NCBI GenBank assembly: GCA_017474485.1
Contig: JAFVHO010000099.1
Span: 1 to 32,093, forward strand
Origin: Prevotella sp.
GTDB lineage: Bacteria; Bacteroidota; Bacteroidia; Bacteroidales; Bacteroidaceae
Reading direction: 5' to 3'
DNA: 32,093 nt
Made by a program: the position numbers and the translations under genes. Of the stretch, positions 1 through 6,672 are shown piece after piece. The notes under the pieces are model-generated. The model had not been told where the DNA came from. It ran no database searches and worked only from the letters and a program-made list of their open reading frames with translations. Position 1 is the first letter of the stretch. Every line of letters begins with the position of its first letter.

Positions 1-596
1 TAGGTGACGTAAGCGCCCTTGGTGGCAGAATAGCCGGCATTGACCTTGACGGCAATGACCTTTTCAGGAACGATATAGCTGCTGGAGATGTGATAGCCGC
101 GCAGCCCGTTCTCGATATTTACCGACAAGGCATTGTGTACCTCGACCAGTGAGAAATGGGCATCTGTAACAGTTTTGGCCTCATAGTCAGTAGCATACTG
201 CGGGTTCTCCGTGTTGCCATAAGGATGCCCGGCAGTACCGTAAGTAAGACCTATCAGCAAGTCCTTGGTATTGGTGAGGTCTGCCATATCAAGACCGCCC
301 AGAATCTGATAGCTGTATGCCACAAAGTTATCGGCAGCATCGCCAAACAGACCGGCACACTCGTTGGCATCTGTAGTGCCATTCACCGTCTGAGAGCCAT
401 CGACCCCAAGTCCTTTCAAATCGGCCTTTACCCATACTGTAGCTCCCGAAGTTGCCAAAGCGTCCTTCTGTGCATTCAGTTCTGCGACGGTGTAGGGCGA
501 TGTCTTGGTTCCGTCGCCAGCCCAAGCGTGTCCTGCTCCTGTGAGCAACATACCAGCCATGAGGGCCAGCATTTTAAGCGTGTAGATTTTCTTCAT
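1..596 (-). CDS. Secreted protein, N-terminal part (runs off window)
   Basis: The reading frame opens with ATG at 596 and stays open to base 1, so about 198 residues are visible and the C-terminus is missing. It begins with a clear Sec signal peptide (MKKIYTLKMLALMAGMLLTG, ending near AGHAWA), so the product is exported. The mature start (DGTKTSPYTVAEL, then ATVWVKADLKGLG) resembles the OB-like DUF6359 type of domain found in Bacteroidales secreted proteins; this match is from memory and tentative. No catalytic residues are recognisable. A Bacteroidetes promoter lies 40-70 bases upstream, so the gene has its own start site although asd ends only 84 bases away. Function unknown. Confidence 0.75.
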   Translation of the reverse strand, partial: MKKIYTLKMLALMAGMLLTGAGHAWAGDGTKTSPYTVAELNAQKDALATSGATVWVKADLKGLGVDGSQTVNGTTDANECAGLFGDAADNFVAYSYQILGGLDMADLTNTKDLLIGLTYGTAGHPYGNTENPQYATDYEAKTVTDAHFSLVEVHNALSVNIENGLRGYHISSSYIVPEKVIAVKVNAGYSATKGAYVT

Positions 597-635
597 AAGC
601 TTATCGTTTATTAAAAATGTGTACCTTCAACGCTG

Positions 636-667
636 CAAAGGTACACATTATTTTTATTATAGCCAAT
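636..667 (-). promoter_or_regulatory. Promoter of the secreted-protein gene, with overlapping palindrome
   Basis: On the minus strand a TATTG element (about 664-667) is followed after 20 bases by TACCTTTG (636-643), matching the Bacteroidetes -33/-7 consensus TTTG-N19-21-TAnnTTTG. A 12-base perfect inverted repeat (arms 616-627 and 638-649, core TGTGTACCTT, 10-base loop) covers most of the -7 box and the likely transcription start, so it could be an operator. Confidence 0.7.
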
Positions 668-679
668 ACCTATTATTTA

Positions 680-1693
680 TTATTTTACATTGCCGACCTT
701 AATCAGGTACTCACCAATCTGTACGGCATTGAGGGCAGCACCCTTGCGAATCTGGTCGCCAGAGAGCCAGAAGGTGAGGCCGTTCTCGTCGCTTAGGTCT
801 TTGCGCACACGACCCACGAAGACATCGTCCTTACCAGCCGTATCCAAAGGCATGGGGTATGTCAGCGTTGCTGGGTCGTCAACCAGCGTACAGCCAGGAG
901 CGGCTGCAATGGCCTTCTGGGCTTCCTCAACGCTGATGGGTTTCTCCGTCTCAATCCATACGCTCTCAGAGTGGCTGCGCAGCGAGCTGACACGCACACA
1001 CATAGCCGAGCACTTGGCATCGGTATGCATGATCTTGCGGGTCTCGTTGTACATCTTCATCTCTTCCTTGGTATAGCCGTTGGGCTGGAACACGTCAATC
1101 TGAGGAATGACGTTGTAAGCCAACTGGTGGGGGAACTTCTTGATGGTCTTCACCTCGCCGTCCTCCACCATTTCCTTGTACTGCTGCTGCAGTTCCGCCA
1201 TAGCGGCGGCACCAGCACCTGATGCGCTCTGATAAGAAGAGACGTGGATGCGCTTGATGTGGCTGATGTTCTCCAATGGCTGGAGTACAACGACCATCAT
1301 AATCGTCGTGCAATTAGGGTTGGCAATGATGCCACGCGGACGGTTCAGGGCATCCTCAGCATTACACTCAGGCACCACCAAGGGCACGTCGTCATCCATA
1401 CGGAAGGCACTGGAGTTGTCAATCATCACAGCACCATACTTGGTTATAGTCTCGGCAAACTCCTTCGACGTACCAGCACCTGCAGAGGTGAAGGCAATGT
1501 CGATATCCTTGAAGTCGTCGTTGTGCTGCAGGAGCTTCACCGTGAGTTCCTTACCACGGAAGGTGTATTTAGTGCCAGCCGACCTTTCAGATCCAAACAG
1601 CACAAGTTCATCCATTGGGAAGTTTCTCTCATCAAGCAGGCGCAGGAATTCCTGGCCTACAGCGCCTGAAGCGCCTACAATTGCTACTTTCAT
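680..1693 (-). CDS. asd: Aspartate-semialdehyde dehydrogenase
   Basis: Reduces aspartyl-phosphate to aspartate semialdehyde with NADPH, the branch point towards lysine/diaminopimelate, threonine, methionine and isoleucine; cytosolic. The 337 residues match the family length. The N-terminal nucleotide-binding motif GASGAVGQE is at residues 7-15, NSSAFRM near 93-99, the catalytic cysteine is Cys128 in NPNCTT (125-130), QSASG is at 155-159, and the likely catalytic histidine is His241 in the segment [11 protein letters not shown]. The ATG at 1693 puts the Rossmann motif at the usual position. The gene has its own promoter and an AT-rich tandem repeat in its leader. It is monocistronic or weakly coupled to the secreted-protein gene downstream. 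No anomaly in the protein. Confidence 0.97.
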   Translation of the reverse strand: MKVAIVGASGAVGQEFLRLLDERNFPMDELVLFGSERSAGTKYTFRGKELTVKLLQHNDDFKDIDIAFTSAGAGTSKEFAETITKYGAVMIDNSSAFRMDDDVPLVVPECNAEDALNRPRGIIANPNCTTIMMVVVLQPLENISHIKRIHVSSYQSASGAGAAAMAELQQQYKEMVEDGEVKTIKKFPHQLAYNVIPQIDVFQPNGYTKEEMKMYNETRKIMHTDAKCSAMCVRVSSLRSHSESVWIETEKPISVEEAQKAIAAAPGCTLVDDPATLTYPMPLDTAGKDDVFVGRVRKDLSDENGLTFWLSGDQIRKGAALNAVQIGEYLIKVGNVK

Positions 1694-1696
1694 AAC

Positions 1697-1725
1697 TATT
1701 TACTAATTTACAATTTACTTATTTG
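1697..1725 (-). repeat. Degenerate 7-8-base array in the asd leader
   Basis: Between the -7 box and the ATG of asd the plus strand reads TATTTAC, TAATTTAC, AATTTAC, TTATTTG: about four imperfect copies of an (A)ATTTAC unit filling the leader almost up to the start codon at 1693. AT-rich, so weaker evidence than the other arrays in the window. Confidence 0.45.
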
Positions 1726-1730
1726 GGCTG

Positions 1731-1762
1731 CAAAGGTAGTACAAATCGAGCGTAAAACCAAA
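1731..1762 (-). promoter_or_regulatory. Promoter of asd
   Basis: On the minus strand TTTG (1759-1762), 20 bases, then TACCTTTG (1731-1738). Both boxes fit the Bacteroidetes primary sigma consensus exactly. Expected start of transcription is about 1725, giving a leader of about 30 bases. Confidence 0.85.
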
Positions 1763-1795
1763 TTTTTATGCACTTATTTCGCTGTAAATGAATAA

Positions 1796-2977
1796 TTATT
1801 GATTCTTAGCAATACTTTGGGCTATGGTATAGGCCGTTGTCCAAGCCGCCTGGAAGTTAAAACCGCCAGTAATACCATCAATATCAAGCACTTCGCCAGC
1901 AAAAAAAAGATGCGGTACATGACGACTCTCGAGCGTCGATGGATTGACTGCTTTAAGCGATACACCGCCACAGGTCACGAACTCATCTTTAAAGGCGGCA
2001 CGACCAACTATCTGATAGGTGTCATTCATCAGGATATTAACCAAACGGTTGACATTCTTCTTATTGAGTTCGCACCAACGAAGCGTAGCTCGCTGGTCAA
2101 GCGCTTTCTCTAACAGATAACTCCATAGTCGCTGTTGCAGCCCGAAAGGATTACACGTCGCCAATAGCTTCTGGGCTTCACGGATGCTCATCTCATAAAG
2201 CGCCCTTTGGATGTCCTCTTCGCGCTGTTGTATCCAGTTGATGCTTAAAGGTGCATGATACAGGTTGTCAGCCAAATGGCGGGCAGCATAACTGGATAGT
2301 TTCAGAATGGCAGGACCACTCATACCCCAATGGGTAATCAGCAAGGGGCCTTCAGCACGATACTTGGTGCCAGGAATAAAGGCAGCAGCGTTCTCAACGA
2401 CCAGTCCTTGCATGGCATGCAGTCTATCATCAGCAATGGAAAAGGTAAACAGCGAAGGTACAGGCGCTTCTATCTCATGCCCCAAAGCCGCCAACCAGCG
2501 CAGCCCTTCCCCCTTGGGTGAACCGCCCGTCGTCACAGCTACATAATCATAGCCACCGAGTTCATCCAACGATTGTATTTTCCTGCCAGTATATATATTA
2601 ATATGGTAGCGACGGGCCAAGGACAGGAAGCAGTTGATGACAGCATGCGAGTCCTGTGTCTGAGGGAACACACACTCGTCGTCCTGCGTCACCAAATGCA
2701 CAGCGTGACGTTCAAACCAGCCATAGGTATCTTCTTGGTTGAACACATGAAACAAGCGTTTCATCAGCCTGTGACCACGCGGATAAACCTGCGAGAGGTC
2801 GCTGACCTGCGCAAACGAATTAGTACAGTTACAGCGTCCGCCGCCACTGACCTCCACCTTGGCCAGCACACGCTTGCTGCGCTCGAAGATGGTAACATCC
2901 ATCTCCGGCAGCATCTCCTTCAGGTTGACAGCCAAGAAGAATCCCGCTGCACCGCCTCCGATAATTGCAGTTCTCAT
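1796..2977 (-). CDS. NAD(P)/FAD-dependent oxidoreductase, BaiN/HI0933 family
   Basis: A 393-residue flavoprotein of the HI0933/YhiN/BaiN type. The FAD-binding GGGAAG is at residues 7-12, followed by the family motif SGGGRCNCTN near 44-53 and TTGGSPKGEG in the middle; the C-terminus carries FFAGEVLDIDGITGG, the second FAD contact. The frame is open further upstream (to 3025), but the ATG at 2977 is chosen because it places MRTAIIGGGAAG at the expected N-terminus; the upstream residues would be encoded by the TTTTCAC tandem repeat. Substrate is unknown: some members are implicated in flavin-dependent reductions of bile-acid intermediates, which cannot be inferred here. It is divergent from the antiporter gene, with an 87-base shared promoter region. 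Confidence 0.9.
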   Translation of the reverse strand: MRTAIIGGGAAGFFLAVNLKEMLPEMDVTIFERSKRVLAKVEVSGGGRCNCTNSFAQVSDLSQVYPRGHRLMKRLFHVFNQEDTYGWFERHAVHLVTQDDECVFPQTQDSHAVINCFLSLARRYHINIYTGRKIQSLDELGGYDYVAVTTGGSPKGEGLRWLAALGHEIEAPVPSLFTFSIADDRLHAMQGLVVENAAAFIPGTKYRAEGPLLITHWGMSGPAILKLSSYAARHLADNLYHAPLSINWIQQREEDIQRALYEMSIREAQKLLATCNPFGLQQRLWSYLLEKALDQRATLRWCELNKKNVNRLVNILMNDTYQIVGRAAFKDEFVTCGGVSLKAVNPSTLESRHVPHLFFAGEVLDIDGITGGFNFQAAWTTAYTIAQSIAKNQ

Positions 2978-2987
2978 ATTTCGGCAA

Positions 2988-2995
2988 CAAAAATA
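2988..2995 (-). promoter_or_regulatory. Possible -7 box of the flavoprotein gene
   Basis: TATTTTTG on the minus strand fits TAnnTTTG and lies 10 bases before the ATG at 2977, which would give an almost leaderless mRNA. No TTTG is found at the right distance upstream, because the region is occupied by the TTTTCAC array. Confidence 0.4.
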
Positions 2996-3011
2996 CGAAA
3001 AAAAAATGATT

Positions 3012-3046
3012 TTTTCACTTTTCACTCTTCACTTTTCACTTTTTTA
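3012..3046 (+). repeat. Heptamer array, 5 x 7 bases, TTTTCAC family
   Basis: Five 7-base units in register: TTTTCAC, TTTTCAC, TCTTCAC, TTTTCAC, TTTTTTA. The array ends exactly 2 bases before the -7 box of the antiporter gene (3049) and takes the place of a -33 element. A nearly identical array with the same 2-base spacing precedes purB (14397-14431). Confidence 0.9.
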
Positions 3047-3048
3047 CG

Positions 3049-3056
3049 TACCTTTG
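3049..3056 (+). promoter_or_regulatory. -7 box of the antiporter operon
   Basis: TACCTTTG, perfect TAnnTTTG, only 8 bases before the ATG at 3065. Transcription would start at about 3060-3063, so the mRNA would be leaderless or nearly so. There is no TTTG at -33; the TTTTCAC array occupies that stretch. Confidence 0.65.
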
Positions 3057-3064
3057 CAGTCAGA

Positions 3065-5188
3065 ATGCTGAACTTTGACGTATATTTGCCCATTACGAGT
3101 CCTACGCTCATCTTCTGCGTGGTGTTGCTCATCATCCTGTTTGCCCCTATTATTATGGGTAAGTTGCGCATTCCGCATATCGTTGGAATGGTGCTGGCAG
3201 GTATTCTGATTGGCCAATACGGCCTGAACATTCTGGAGCGTGACTCGTCATTCGAACTGTTTGGAAAGGTAGGTCTGCTGTATATCATGTTTCTGGCAGG
3301 TCTGGAGATGGACTTGGAGAGCGTCAAGCGTAACTCCAACCGTTTCCTAATATTCGGTCTGCTGACGTGTCTGGTACCGCTGGCGCTCACCTACGTGATG
3401 TCAGTATGGCTGTTAGGCTATTCGCAGACAGCATCATTCTTGTTAGGATGTATCATGGCGTCGAACACGCTCATCGCATACCCTATTATCTCACGCTATG
3501 GTCTGGGACGCGACTCCAGCGTTATGCTCAGTGTAGGGTCGAGCATGATATCGCTCTTTCTGGCCCTGCTGATGCTGGCCGCTTTGGCTGCATCGTATGG
3601 CGAGGATGTGGGTATTACGTTCTGGTTGCTGTTCATCCTGAAGTTTGCTATCTTCTGTGGTGTCAGTATCTGGCTCATCCCTATTCTGGCCCGCTATTTC
3701 CTGCGTCGCTACTCTGATGCTGTCATGCAGTTCATCTTCGTGCTGGCTGTCATGTTCCTCTCCGCCGCTGCGTCGGAAGCCATTGGTGTAGAGGGTATCG
3801 TAGGCGCCTTTATCTCAGGACTGATTCTGAACAGGTATATCCCTCATGTGTCGCCGCTGATGAACCGTATTGAGTTCACTGGCAACGCTATCTTCATCCC
3901 CTACTTCCTGATAGGTGTGGGCATGCTGATTAATGTACGCACGCTGTTCCAGGGTCCCCACATGCTGTGGATTGTCTTCCTGATAGCCTTCTTCGGCACG
4001 TTTGGCAAGGCCGTCGCTGCCTACATGAGCAGTTTGCTGTTCCGTCTGCCGAAGTCTGCTGGTCACATGATGTTCGGCTTGACTTGTGCCCATGCCGCTG
4101 GTGCCATCGCGATGGTGATGGTTGGTATGCGACTGGAGGTGAGCCCAGGTATGTATCTGGTCAACGACGAGATGCTGAACGGTGTGGTCATCATGATTCT
4201 CATCACCTGCATCGTGTCGACCATGATGACAGAGAAGGCAGCACAGGAGATCGTCATAGCTAATAGCCAACAGCCAATGGCTAACAGCCATCACGCCAAC
4301 GAAAAAATTCTGCTCTGCGTCAAATATCCTGAGATAGCCCCACAACTGCTCGAACTGGCTATCATGATGCGCAGTCAGTCGAAAGATAGCGGACTGGTGG
4401 CATTGAATGTGGTGTATGACGACGATAAGGCCGCCTCAAACCGTGAACGAGGCCTACGATTGCTGGAACAGCTACAGCAACGTGCGGCAGCCAGCGACAT
4501 CAACATGCAGACGCAGGTACGACTGGCCACCAATATCGCTAACGGCATCAAGCATGCCTTCCGCGAGGTCAGCGGCTCTGAGATTATCATGGGTATGCAC
4601 GTCCATACAGAGGTCAATCCTAAGTTCTGGGGCGACTTCATCCAAAGCCTCTACAATGGTCTGAACCGTCAGATTGTGCTGACCCGTTTTGTACAACCCC
4701 TGAACACCTTGCGTCGTATTCAGGTTGTTGTGCCGTCAAGAGCAGAGTTCGAACCTGGTTTCTACCGTTGGCTGGAGCGTTTGGGCCGTATGGCTGCCAA
4801 TCTGGATTGTCGTATCCAGTTCCACGGGCGCAATGAGTCACTTGACTTGATTCGCACCTATCTCACCAACCACTATGGCAGCGTGCGAGCCGAATATACC
4901 TACATGGCTCACTGGAACGAGTTGCCAAAGTTGGCTGAGACCATCAACGACGACCACATGTTTGTAGTGATTACTGCCCGTAAGGGTACTATCTCATATA
5001 AGAACGCATTGGAACGACTGCCTAACGAGCTGATGCAGCATTTCTCTGGCAAGAATCTGATGATCATCTTCCCAGACCAGTATGGTGAGGCTAAGGATGA
5101 CAGCATGACATTCACATCGGCTCAGCACCAGGAGGAGAGTAGTATCTATGCTACTATTGCACGGTGGATTCATTCGAAGAGAAAGTAA
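3065..5188 (+). CDS. Cation:proton antiporter (CPA2/KefB type) with cytosolic C-terminal domain
   Basis: A 707-residue inner-membrane protein. Residues 1 to about 395 form roughly 12 hydrophobic segments of the Na+/H+ exchanger fold (PF00999), with the CPA2-like stretches GKLRIPHIVGMVLAGILIGQ (about 32-51) and AASEAIGVEGIVGAFISGLI in the core. Residues from about 411 on are hydrophilic and resemble tandem universal-stress-protein-like domains (starts ILLCVKYPEIAPQLLELAIM). Cation preference cannot be read from the sequence. The ATG at 3065 is chosen although the frame is open far upstream, because the hydrophobic domain and the promoter begin there. The linker (about 399-410) is encoded by a 7-base tandem array. 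It is the first gene of an operon with lolD (6-base gap) and the CvfB-like gene. Confidence 0.9.
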   Translation: MLNFDVYLPITSPTLIFCVVLLIILFAPIIMGKLRIPHIVGMVLAGILIGQYGLNILERDSSFELFGKVGLLYIMFLAGLEMDLESVKRNSNRFLIFGLLTCLVPLALTYVMSVWLLGYSQTASFLLGCIMASNTLIAYPIISRYGLGRDSSVMLSVGSSMISLFLALLMLAALAASYGEDVGITFWLLFILKFAIFCGVSIWLIPILARYFLRRYSDAVMQFIFVLAVMFLSAAASEAIGVEGIVGAFISGLILNRYIPHVSPLMNRIEFTGNAIFIPYFLIGVGMLINVRTLFQGPHMLWIVFLIAFFGTFGKAVAAYMSSLLFRLPKSAGHMMFGLTCAHAAGAIAMVMVGMRLEVSPGMYLVNDEMLNGVVIMILITCIVSTMMTEKAAQEIVIANSQQPMANSHHANEKILLCVKYPEIAPQLLELAIMMRSQSKDSGLVALNVVYDDDKAASNRERGLRLLEQLQQRAAASDINMQTQVRLATNIANGIKHAFREVSGSEIIMGMHVHTEVNPKFWGDFIQSLYNGLNRQIVLTRFVQPLNTLRRIQVVVPSRAEFEPGFYRWLERLGRMAANLDCRIQFHGRNESLDLIRTYLTNHYGSVRAEYTYMAHWNELPKLAETINDDHMFVVITARKGTISYKNALERLPNELMQHFSGKNLMIIFPDQYGEAKDDSMTFTSAQHQEESSIYATIARWIHSKRK
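4259..4293 (+). repeat. Heptamer array, 5 x 7 bases, inside the antiporter gene
   Basis: Units GCTAATA, GCCAACA, GCCAATG, GCTAACA, GCCATCA. They encode the Asn/Ser/Gln-rich linker ANSQQPMANSHHA at the boundary between the membrane domain and the cytosolic domain. Thirty-five bases is not a multiple of three, but the frame stays open. The core GCC/CAGCC is shared with the array in mutL at 24786. Confidence 0.85.
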
Positions 5189-5194
5189 GAAGAT

Positions 5195-5926
5195 ATGATA
5201 GAAATAAAGGATATTAAAAAAAGTTTTGGTTCGTTGCAGGTTTTGAAGGGCATCGACCTTAGCATTAAGAAAGGAGAGATTGTCAGCATAGTCGGTCCTA
5301 GCGGTGCGGGTAAGACTACCCTACTCCAGATTATCGGTACACTCGACCGTCCGGATAGTGGTTCTGTGTATGTCGATTCTGTTGACGTGACCCAGCTCTC
5401 ACAAAAGAAACTGAGCGACTTCCGCAACCACCATATCGGCTTTGTGTTCCAATTCCATCAGCTGCTGCCTGAGTTCACGGCTATTGAGAACATTATGATT
5501 CCTGCCTATATTGCAGGCGTCAGCACCAAGGATGCCCGTAAGCGGGCAGAAGAGTTGTTGCAATTCATGGGATTATCCGACCGCGCTAAGCATAAGCCTA
5601 ACGAGTTGTCGGGTGGTGAGAAGCAGCGTGTGGCTGTAGCCCGTGCGCTGATTAACAACCCAGACGTTATCTTGGCTGATGAGCCCAGCGGTTCGCTTGA
5701 CTCTAAGAATAAGGAGGAGCTGCACCAACTGTTCTTTGACCTTAGAGACAAATTCGGACAGACCTTTGTTATCGTTACCCACGACGAGCAGTTGGCCTCT
5801 ATTACTGATCGCACCATCCACATGCGCGACGGAGTCCTAGAAAATCTAGAAACACTAGAATCTCTAGAAAATCTAGATAATCTTAAGAGTCTAGAAAATC
5901 CAGAGAAAGAAGAAAGCAATGATTAA
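5195..5926 (+). CDS. lolD: ABC transporter ATP-binding protein, LolD-like
   Basis: A 243-residue ATPase of the LolD/MacB group, normally pairing with LolC/E-type permeases to release lipoproteins from the inner membrane; no permease gene is in the window. Walker [10 protein letters not shown] is at 34-42, the Q-loop at Gln86 ([17 protein letters not shown] is typical of LolD), signature LSGGE at 138-142, Walker B VILADEP at 158-164, and the H-loop at His196. The catalytic domain ends near residue 213; the last 30 residues are an added tail of [12 protein letters not shown] tripeptides encoded by a 9-base tandem array, not a normal part of the family. The start at 5195 follows the antiporter stop by 6 bases, and the 3' end overlaps the next start codon by 8 bases, so expression is probably coupled. 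Confidence 0.9.
   Translation: MIEIKDIKKSFGSLQVLKGIDLSIKKGEIVSIVGPSGAGKTTLLQIIGTLDRPDSGSVYVDSVDVTQLSQKKLSDFRNHHIGFVFQFHQLLPEFTAIENIMIPAYIAGVSTKDARKRAEELLQFMGLSDRAKHKPNELSGGEKQRVAVARALINNPDVILADEPSGSLDSKNKEELHQLFFDLRDKFGQTFVIVTHDEQLASITDRTIHMRDGVLENLETLESLENLDNLKSLENPEKEESND
5837..5908 (+). repeat. Nonamer array, 8 x 9 bases, CTAGA family, in the lolD tail
   Basis: Eight in-register 9-base units: CTAGAAAAT, CTAGAAACA, CTAGAATCT, CTAGAAAAT, CTAGATAAT, CTTAAGAGT, CTAGAAAAT, CCAGAGAAA. Being 9 bases long, each unit adds the tripeptide Leu-Glu-Asn or a variant without shifting frame. The same CTAGA core forms the array in mutL at 24945. Confidence 0.95.
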
Positions 5927-6545
5927 GCTCGGCGACTATAACACCCTGCGCATTGTCAAGCGCGTGGACTTCGGCCTCTATCTGGACGGTGGCGATGACG
6001 GCGAAATACTCCTGCCTTCGCGCTATGTTCCTGATGGTTGTGCCATTGGAGATAAGGTTGAAGTATTCATCTACCTCGACCAAGACGAAAAGCTCATAGC
6101 CACCACCCTGCGTCCCTTGGCTAAGGTCGGTGAGTTCGCATGGCTGGAGTGCGCCTGGACCAACGAGTACGGCGCCTTCCTGAATTGGGGACTGATGAAA
6201 GACCTGTTCTGCCCATTCCGTGAGCAGAAGCAACGCATGGTGAAAGGCCAACGCTATTACGTTTACGTCATGGAAGACGAGAAAACCCACCGTCTGATGG
6301 CAACAGCCAAGGTAGAACGCTACCAGAAGCGCACAGGTTACGAACAGGCCCTCGACTTCAGCGACGAGTTGTTACGCTACATCCAAACCCACGACGGCCA
6401 TTGTCCGTTAGGCGACAAAAGCCCCTCCGAGGACATCGCCCACACCTTCGGTGTCTCGAAAAAAGTCTTCAAAAAGGCCGTTGGCGACCTCTACCGCCGC
6501 CGACTGATAACGATATCGGATAAGGGCATTTTTTTGCTACCATAG
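5919..6545 (+). CDS. CvfB-like S1 RNA-binding protein, short form
   Basis: A 208-residue cytosolic protein with the CvfB/YitL layout: a first S1-like domain (about 1-62, [19 protein letters not shown]), a second (about 66-133, [20 protein letters not shown]) and a C-terminal winged helix (about 150-205, [20 protein letters not shown]). Relatives known to me are about 275-300 residues long and have a further S1 domain between the second and the winged helix; here [10 protein letters not shown] goes straight into the winged helix, so that domain appears cleanly deleted. CvfB proteins bind RNA and influence virulence-factor expression in Firmicutes; the role in Bacteroidales is not established. 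The ATG at 5919 overlaps the lolD stop codon (ATGATTAA), indicating translational coupling. Confidence 0.85.
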   Translation: MIKLGDYNTLRIVKRVDFGLYLDGGDDGEILLPSRYVPDGCAIGDKVEVFIYLDQDEKLIATTLRPLAKVGEFAWLECAWTNEYGAFLNWGLMKDLFCPFREQKQRMVKGQRYYVYVMEDEKTHRLMATAKVERYQKRTGYEQALDFSDELLRYIQTHDGHCPLGDKSPSEDIAHTFGVSKKVFKKAVGDLYRRRLITISDKGIFLLP

Positions 6546-6553
6546 CAAAAAAA
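6529..6553 (+). terminator. A/T-rich hairpin over the stop codon of the CvfB-like gene
   Basis: An 11-base perfect stem (TTTTTTTGCTA, 6529-6539, with its complement 6543-6553) and a 3-base loop cover the TAG stop codon (6543-6545). It lacks a T-run after the stem, so it is at best a weak terminator or mRNA 3'-end stabiliser. It lies just before the next promoter. Confidence 0.4.
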
Positions 6554-6563
6554 ACACAAAATA

Positions 6564-6595
6564 TTTGCATCATCAAGAAATTTTGCCTATATTTG
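6564..6595 (+). promoter_or_regulatory. Promoter of the lipoprotein/DUF5723 pair
   Basis: TTTG (6564-6567), 20 bases, TATATTTG (6588-6595): an exact match to the Bacteroidetes consensus. Transcription would start near 6602, leaving a leader of about 70 bases before the ATG at 6673. Confidence 0.85.
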
Positions 6596-6672
6596 TGGGC
6601 AAAAGAGACATTCGCGTGCTTTTTATCAAGAGTTTATCAGTTAATTACTCACCTAAAAATATAACTAAAAGA

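Noticed and set aside
3012..3046. The possibility that the arrays are assembly or sequencing errors.
   Set aside because: Units are imperfect, each site has its own set of differences, and coding frames through five or more arrays remain open, which errors would not give.
2573..3064. In-frame upstream extension of the antiporter by 164 codons.
   Set aside because: It begins with TTG inside the flavoprotein gene on the other strand, passes through the promoter and array, and the known fold starts at 3065.
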